From Syntrophomonadaceae bacterium (GTDB lineage Bacteria > Bacillota > Dethiobacteria > PWVN01), in assembly GCA_003561835.1 (NCBI GenBank), contig PWVN01000262.1, forward strand, positions 1 to 6,031: a stretch of 6,031 nt of DNA, written 5' to 3'. Of the stretch, positions 1 through 3,445 are shown in pieces. A program made the translations under genes and the position numbers. The first letter of the stretch is position 1; the number at the start of each line of letters is the position of its first letter. The notes under the pieces were generated by a model. The model made no database searches. It had not been told where the DNA came from and saw only the letters and a list, made by a program, of their open reading frames with translations.

Positions 1-140
1 CAAATAAATTGTAAGAACTTATTATACCTTAATAATTAAAAATTGGTCAAAAAGTAGCACAAAAATAAATGCTAAGTGACCAAATTGAAGCAGGAATATT
101 GATACTTATAGCAAAAGAACTAAAAGAAAAAAATGGAAAG
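1..140. other. AT-rich non-coding edge
   Basis: This stretch is strikingly A+T-rich (roughly a quarter to a third G+C by eye), whereas the neighbouring genes are well over half G+C. A short plus-strand frame opens at position 69, but it has no ribosome binding site, runs through the terminator hairpin and then lies antisense to the end of the Uma2 gene, so I do not call it a gene. A promoter-like pair (TTGTAA at 9-14, AATAAT at 31-36) is present but could easily arise by chance in such AT-rich DNA. Confidence 0.6.
43..83. repeat. Nested inverted repeat in AT-rich edge
   Basis: Outer arms TTGGTCA (43-49) and TGACCAA (77-83) are perfectly complementary. Inner arms TAGC (55-58) and GCTA (71-74) also pair, leaving a 12-nt AT-rich loop and an unequal internal loop (5 nt against 2 nt). 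With one bulged A the outer stem extends by two more pairs. It could be an operator or a remnant of a mobile-element end; the sequence does not decide between them. Confidence 0.4.
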
Positions 141-169
141 AAACCTGGGGAAGAAGATTCCCCGGGTTT
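141..169 (-). terminator. Rho-independent terminator after the HTH-Uma2 gene
   Basis: A 12-position stem (141-152 pairing with 158-169) encloses a 5-nt loop. Its only imperfection is T146 against G164, which is a wobble in the plus-strand RNA and a C/A mismatch in the minus-strand RNA. It begins 8 nt beyond the stop codon of the minus-strand gene ending at 177. In that direction it is followed by a long pyrimidine/U-rich tract (positions 140 down to about 120). In the plus direction the arm itself ends in four T residues, so it may work both ways. Confidence 0.7.
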
Positions 170-176
170 TGACGTT

Positions 177-923
177 CTATTTGTGGAAAACCCTCTTAAG
201 GTCCAGTTCCATCTCGGGAAACTCCGGATGGGAGAAGGCATCCTCGCGCCCACCGGCTGCCACCAATGTGTAGTGCCCCTCCCTTAGCGCGAAGGCTTCC
301 AGGGTTTCATTCTCCGGATCGGCCAGCCAGTAGTGGGGGATCCCCTCCCGACGGTAGATCTCCATTTTCTGCAGCCGGTCCTTGCGCCGGTTGGCAGGGG
401 ACATGACCTCCACCGCCAGGTCGCAGGGGCCGTCAATGCGTTCCTCCAGGATGATCTCCCTTCGCCCGCCGGAGATATAGAGGAGGTCCGGCTGGACCAC
501 ATTGGCTTCGCTCAATGTAACGTCCAGAGGGGCCACAAATAATTCTCCCCGGGGGTCAAAACCGTCAAAGAAATCGGCCAGCTGCCGGTACAGCATAACC
601 ACCACCAGCTGGTGTTTAACGGAAGGCGATGGTTCCCTGACCAGAGATCCTTCCAGCACCTCCAGGCGGCAACCCGGTTCCCAGGGGATCTTCACGTAAT
701 CCTGGTAGGTGTATCCTCCCTGCCGCAAAACAGCAGGGTTTTCTTCTTTCACCAGGGAATCCCCTGCCGCCAGGGCCGCCAGCACCGCTTCCTTCTCGTA
801 GCGATACTGCCGATCCCCCAGCTCCACCACGGGGATTTTCTTCTGCCGGGTATACCTCCAGACCGTCTCCACCGAAAGGCTCAAAAGCTCTGCCAGTTCC
901 TGGGCTGTCAACAGCTTCTTCAC
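177..923 (-). CDS. HTH-domain protein fused to Uma2-family PD-(D/E)XK nuclease-like domain
   Basis: This 248-residue protein has two parts. Residues about 4-52 form a MerR/excisionase-type winged helix-turn-helix (LTAQELAELLSLSVETVWRY, then a basic turn and RYEKEAVLAAL). Residues about 70-248 match the Uma2 (DUF820) family of the PD-(D/E)XK nuclease fold: H104, the VQPD motif with D146, the VEVMSP motif with E172, K181 and K186 in RRKDRLQK, then Y190, HYW (197-199) and DP (202-203). The acidic and lysine residues expected of that fold are therefore present. The start is GTG at 921-923, preceded at good spacing by a GGGGGTG ribosome binding site; it precedes the HTH directly. The gene has its own promoter and terminator, so it is probably monocistronic. 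The cellular role of Uma2 proteins is not established; DNA binding and cleavage, or regulation by the HTH, is inference. Fold assignment is strong, function weak. Confidence 0.88.
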   Translation of the reverse strand: MKKLLTAQELAELLSLSVETVWRYTRQKKIPVVELGDRQYRYEKEAVLAALAAGDSLVKEENPAVLRQGGYTYQDYVKIPWEPGCRLEVLEGSLVREPSPSVKHQLVVVMLYRQLADFFDGFDPRGELFVAPLDVTLSEANVVQPDLLYISGGRREIILEERIDGPCDLAVEVMSPANRRKDRLQKMEIYRREGIPHYWLADPENETLEAFALREGHYTLVAAGGREDAFSHPEFPEMELDLKRVFHK

Positions 924-941
924 AGAGAATCACCCCCTGCC

Positions 942-970
942 ATTATATAACAAAACTCAACTGCAGGCAA
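942..970 (-). promoter_or_regulatory. Sigma-A-type promoter of the HTH-Uma2 gene
   Basis: Read on the minus strand there is TTGCCT (965-970), a 17-bp spacer and a perfect TATAAT (942-947). The predicted start point near 935 falls within or next to the ribosome binding site, so the leader would be very short (about 12 nt). That is slightly awkward and leaves room for a different start point. Confidence 0.55.
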
Positions 971-993
971 GGACAAACAAGTAAAAGCAACAG

Positions 994-1013
994 GTAAACA
1001 TAATTTTGTTTAC
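994..1013. repeat. Perfect 7-bp-arm inverted repeat, candidate operator
   Basis: GTAAACA (994-1000) and TGTTTAC (1007-1013) flank a 6-bp AT spacer. The repeat lies between the end of the cysteine synthase gene and the promoter of the HTH-Uma2 gene, about 24 bp upstream of the -35 box. The symmetry suits a dimeric regulator. An AT-rich stem with no clean U-tract makes it a poor intrinsic terminator for the cysteine synthase gene, although that role is not excluded. Confidence 0.45.
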
Positions 1014-1031
1014 ATCAATTGTGCAATACCC

Positions 1032-1940
1032 TTAAGGGGCGCATTTCCCGCAGATGGAACGGAAGAGGTGGGTGCTGAGGTAGCGGTCCCCCCGGTCCGG
1101 CAGGATGGTGACCACCGTGCCCGATCCCATCTTCGCCGCCGTTTGCAGGGCCGCCGCCACGGCAGCGCCGCTGGACATGCCCGCAAAGATACCCTCTTTC
1201 ACCGCCAACTGCTGAGTGATGTCGAAGGCTTCGTCATCCAGCACGGTGAATTTATCGTCCAACAGTTCCGGGTGGTAGACGGTCGGCACGATGGCTTCCT
1301 CCATGTTTTTCAGCCCCTGGATCTTGTGCCCTACCACGGGCTCCACCCCGACAACCCGGATGCGGGGGTTTTGCTCCTTCAGGAACCGGCCCGTCCCCAT
1401 CAGGGTACCCGTCGTTCCCATCCCCGCCAGGAAAACATCCACTTCCCCGCCCGCCTGGACCAGGATTTCCGGGCCCGTGGTCTCGTAGTGGGCCAGGGAG
1501 TTGTTCTCGTTCTTGAACTGGTTCGGCATGTAGTAGCGCTCCGGGTTTTCCTCCACCATCCGGTAAGCCAGGCGGATGGCGCCGTCGGTCCCTTCCTCCG
1601 CCGGAGTAAGGACCACCTCCGCGCCGTAAGCCTCCAGGATGCGGCTCCTTTCCACGCTGACGCAGCCCGGCATCACCAGGGTGACGGGGTACCCTTTGGC
1701 GGCGCCGATCATGGCCAGGGCAATCCCCGTGTTTCCGGATGTGGGTTCCAGGATGCACTTCCCCTTCTTCAGCTCGCCGGATTCTTCGGCCTTTTTGATC
1801 ATATAACAGGCGGGGCGGTCCTTGACGGAGCCCCCCGGGTTGCTCCCCTCCAGCTTGCAGAGGACCCTCACCTTCCTGTTCTCGTTGAGGTTCACCAGCT
1901 CCACCAGGGGCGTGTTTCCAATAGCTGCCAGAACATCCAT
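1032..1940 (-). CDS. cysM: Cysteine synthase, CysM-type PLP enzyme
   Basis: This 302-residue cytosolic enzyme of the fold-type II PLP family should replace the acetyl (or phospho) group of an activated serine with sulfide to make cysteine. K40 in NPGGSVKDR is the predicted PLP lysine. PTSGNTG (66-72) is the substrate/carboxylate loop, GMGTTGT (173-179) the phosphate-binding loop, and SSGAA (256-260) lies near the pyridine nitrogen. KLEGSNPGGSVKDR, AHYETTGPEI, LAVKEGIFAGMSSG and DRGDRYLST resemble CysM more than CysK. The activated-serine donor and the sulfur donor cannot be read from the sequence. The length is normal for the family. ATG (1938-1940) is preceded by a GGGAGGT site (1948-1954) at 7 nt and begins directly at the family's IGNTPLVEL block. 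The C-terminus ends in a CGKC pair (297-300). The gene is divergent from the homoserine dehydrogenase-like gene. No good -35 box is visible, although TAGAAT and TAAAAT -10-like boxes lie just upstream. Confidence 0.93.
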   Translation of the reverse strand: MDVLAAIGNTPLVELVNLNENRKVRVLCKLEGSNPGGSVKDRPACYMIKKAEESGELKKGKCILEPTSGNTGIALAMIGAAKGYPVTLVMPGCVSVERSRILEAYGAEVVLTPAEEGTDGAIRLAYRMVEENPERYYMPNQFKNENNSLAHYETTGPEILVQAGGEVDVFLAGMGTTGTLMGTGRFLKEQNPRIRVVGVEPVVGHKIQGLKNMEEAIVPTVYHPELLDDKFTVLDDEAFDITQQLAVKEGIFAGMSSGAAVAAALQTAAKMGSGTVVTILPDRGDRYLSTHLFRSICGKCAP

Positions 1941-2003
1941 GCTGTCTACCTCCCATCGGCAATATCTTAATTTTATTCTATACTGCGCCCCATATTCCTG
2001 CTC

Positions 2004-2057
2004 GGGACAAGGTCCCTGTCCCCCTGTCCCGGGACAGGGGGACAGGGACCTTGTCCC
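2004..2057. repeat. Perfect 54-bp palindrome built of GGGAC/GTCCC units
   Basis: The left arm (2004-2030) and right arm (2031-2057) are exact reverse complements over 27 bp with no spacer. Each arm is itself made of repeated GGGAC/GTCCC cores, including an internal GGGAC-aag-GTCCC hairpin (2004-2016). On the plus strand it is followed by ATTTTTATTT, giving terminator form, but no plus-strand gene in the window ends there. It sits between the divergent cysteine synthase and homoserine dehydrogenase-like genes. It resembles dispersed REP-like palindromes of Clostridia genomes (recalled, not searched). Confidence 0.85.
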
Positions 2058-2069
2058 ATTTTTATTTCT

Positions 2070-2086
2070 GGACAGGGGGACCTTGT
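2070..2086 (+). repeat. Decayed copy of the palindrome right arm
   Basis: GGACAGGGGGACCTTGT matches the right arm of the 54-bp palindrome with one 6-bp AGGGAC unit missing, and begins 12 bp after it. A further fragment with the same GGGGGACAGGGG core lies near 2151-2162. This suggests local duplication and decay of one repeat family. Confidence 0.6.
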
Positions 2087-2087
2087 G

Positions 2088-2262
2088 GAAGAAAGGAGGG
2101 AAATGGCTTTAGGGGGGCGAAATCCCATGGAGGGGCCCAGCCCGTGAGAAGGGGGACAGGGGCCCTGAAGCAAGGTCAAAGAGGTAGGAATACCCTTCCC
2201 GGCCCGGTCCCCAACAGGAGAAGGCAGGGGAAAAAGACTTAGGGGAATGGAGATGAGTACGT
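2088..2262 (+). other. Purine-rich leader upstream of the homoserine dehydrogenase-like gene
   Basis: This 175-bp G/A-rich stretch contains no convincing -10 box, T-box specifier/antiterminator motif or recognisable SAM, lysine or cobalamin riboswitch core. Two GGGCCC-containing segments (near 2134 and 2161) could pair with each other. A minimal reading frame of 14 codons (2103-2147, MALGGRNPMEGPSP) follows an AAAGGAGGG sequence, but the spacing is only about 3 nt. The region may be untranslated leader or repeat debris; I cannot assign a function. Confidence 0.35.
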
Positions 2263-3288
2263 ATGCGGCTGGCGCTGATCGGTTTCGGGAATGTAGCCCA
2301 GGAGTTTGCCAGGATCCTCCTGGAAAAGGAAAAGGAGTGGGCCGTAGAGTATTATGAGGGCTTCCGGGTGGTGGCTGTCTCCACCAGGGGGAAGGGAAGC
2401 CTGGTGAACCCCGAAGGGATTGACCTCAGGCGGGCCCTCCTGGACCTGCATGAGGGGGGGAGTTTCTCTCCCGAAAACCCGGAAAGGGCCCGGGTCTCTT
2501 CCCTGGATATTATCGGGCTGGATTTTGTCGATGCGATCATCGAGACCACCACCCTGGACATCGCCGGGGGCCAGCCGGCCACGGACCACCTCCGCAGCGC
2601 CCTCAGCCGGGGGAAGCATGCCATCACCACCAACAAGGGGCCTATCGCCTTTGCCTACAGGGACCTGCAAGCCCTGGCGGCCTCCGTCGGCAAGGCCTTT
2701 CTCTTCGAGGGTACCGTTCTGGACGGTGCCCCGGTATTCAACCTGGTGCGGGAGAACCTCCCGGGCTGCCGGATTACCGGGTTTTCGGGGATTCTAAACG
2801 GCACCACCAATTACATCCTGACCCGGATGGAGGAGGGGGAGGGTTTCGCCGCTGCCCTGGAAACGGCCCAGAAGTACGGGTGGGCCGAGGCTGACCCCTC
2901 CATGGACATCGACGGCTGGGACGCCGCCGTCAAGGTCACGGCCCTGCTGAACGTCCTCATGGGCGCCGGTATTACACCCGGGGATATCGACAGACAGGGA
3001 ATCGGCGGCATCACCCTGGAAACCGTCCGGGAGGCCCGGTCCCGGGGCCAGGCCATAAGGCTCCTCTGCGAGGGAGCTCTTGTAGAGGGCAAACCGGTGG
3101 GACGGGTGGCTCCCGTCCACCTCCCGGCGGACCACTCCCTGGCCAAGATCCGGGGGACCTCCAGCGCCCTTACCCTGAAGACGGACCTGGCCGGGGAGTT
3201 GACCGTCCAAATCCGGGAGCCCAAGATCCGCGAGACGGCCTATGCCGTGGTGGCGGACCTGCTGACCGTTGCCAGGAGGAAAAGGTGA
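2263..3288 (+). CDS. hom: Homoserine dehydrogenase-like oxidoreductase without ACT domain
   Basis: This 341-residue cytosolic NAD(P)-dependent enzyme is predicted to reduce aspartate semialdehyde to homoserine, the branch step to threonine and methionine. The Rossmann fold opens with GFGNVA (7-12). TTNKGPIAF carries K125, GILNGTTNYIL (176-186) is the family signature, and EADPSMDIDGWDAAVK supplies E209, D220 and K224. These four correspond by eye to yeast K117, E208, D219 and K223. There is no C-terminal ACT domain, in contrast to the common form of over 400 residues, so threonine feedback is unlikely. The usual GxGAG motif before TAsAVv is replaced by IREPKIRETAYAVV (317-330), so a related but different substrate is possible. 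ATG 2263 follows GGAG (2249-2252) at 10 nt; the ATG at 2253 is out of frame. The gene appears monocistronic and converges on the ATPase gene. Confidence 0.85.
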   Translation: MRLALIGFGNVAQEFARILLEKEKEWAVEYYEGFRVVAVSTRGKGSLVNPEGIDLRRALLDLHEGGSFSPENPERARVSSLDIIGLDFVDAIIETTTLDIAGGQPATDHLRSALSRGKHAITTNKGPIAFAYRDLQALAASVGKAFLFEGTVLDGAPVFNLVRENLPGCRITGFSGILNGTTNYILTRMEEGEGFAAALETAQKYGWAEADPSMDIDGWDAAVKVTALLNVLMGAGITPGDIDRQGIGGITLETVREARSRGQAIRLLCEGALVEGKPVGRVAPVHLPADHSLAKIRGTSSALTLKTDLAGELTVQIREPKIRETAYAVVADLLTVARRKR

Positions 3289-3358
3289 GATGGGATAGAT
3301 TCTCCATACGTGTGTGTTGGTGAGAAAAAATAAGACTTGCCGATTGTTCTTGATTTCC

Positions 3359-3394
3359 CGATTGATCATGTCAGATAAAAACTGATCAGAATCG
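3359..3394. repeat. Imperfect inverted repeat in the convergent spacer
   Basis: CGAT-TGATCA (3359-3368) can pair with TGATCA-GA-ATCG (3383-3394), leaving a two-base bulge. An alternative small hairpin TCAG/CTGA lies inside it. It starts about 70 bp after the stop codon of the homoserine dehydrogenase-like gene. With no G+C-rich stem or following T-run it is a weak terminator candidate at best. The rest of 3289-3445 shows no gene. Confidence 0.3.
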
Positions 3395-3409
3395 CCTCAC
3401 AGAATAAAG

Positions 3410-3431
3410 CATTTGTTTTGCCGGACAAATG
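3410..3431 (-). terminator. Weak hairpin after the ATPase gene
   Basis: CATTTGT (3410-3416) and ACAAATG (3425-3431) form a 7-bp stem with an 8-nt loop, 14 nt beyond the stop codon of the minus-strand ATPase gene. In the minus direction it is followed by CTTTATTCTG, which is only partly U-rich, and the stem is AT-rich, so termination would be inefficient. Confidence 0.35.
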
Positions 3432-3445
3432 TATAACAACCTCCG

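Noticed and set aside
69..287. Plus-strand 72-codon frame starting in the AT-rich edge
   Set aside because: It has no ribosome binding site, crosses the terminator hairpin, and its second half is antisense to the Uma2 coding region.
1068..1970. Long plus-strand frame opposite the cysteine synthase gene
   Set aside because: It is a mirror frame of a GC-rich gene; the opposite strand has unmistakable PLP-enzyme motifs.
2004..2175. CRISPR array
   Set aside because: The repeats are immediately adjacent and palindromic with no regular unique spacers, and no cas gene is present.
1973..2179. Minus-strand frame rich in GPCPP/GQGDRDLVP
   Set aside because: It is produced by translating the GGGAC palindromic repeats and has no gene-like features.
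2088..2262. T-box, SAM, lysine or cobalamin riboswitch upstream of hom; SRP RNA or RNase P RNA
   Set aside because: None of the conserved core sequences of these RNAs is visible; only generic G-rich pairing potential is present.
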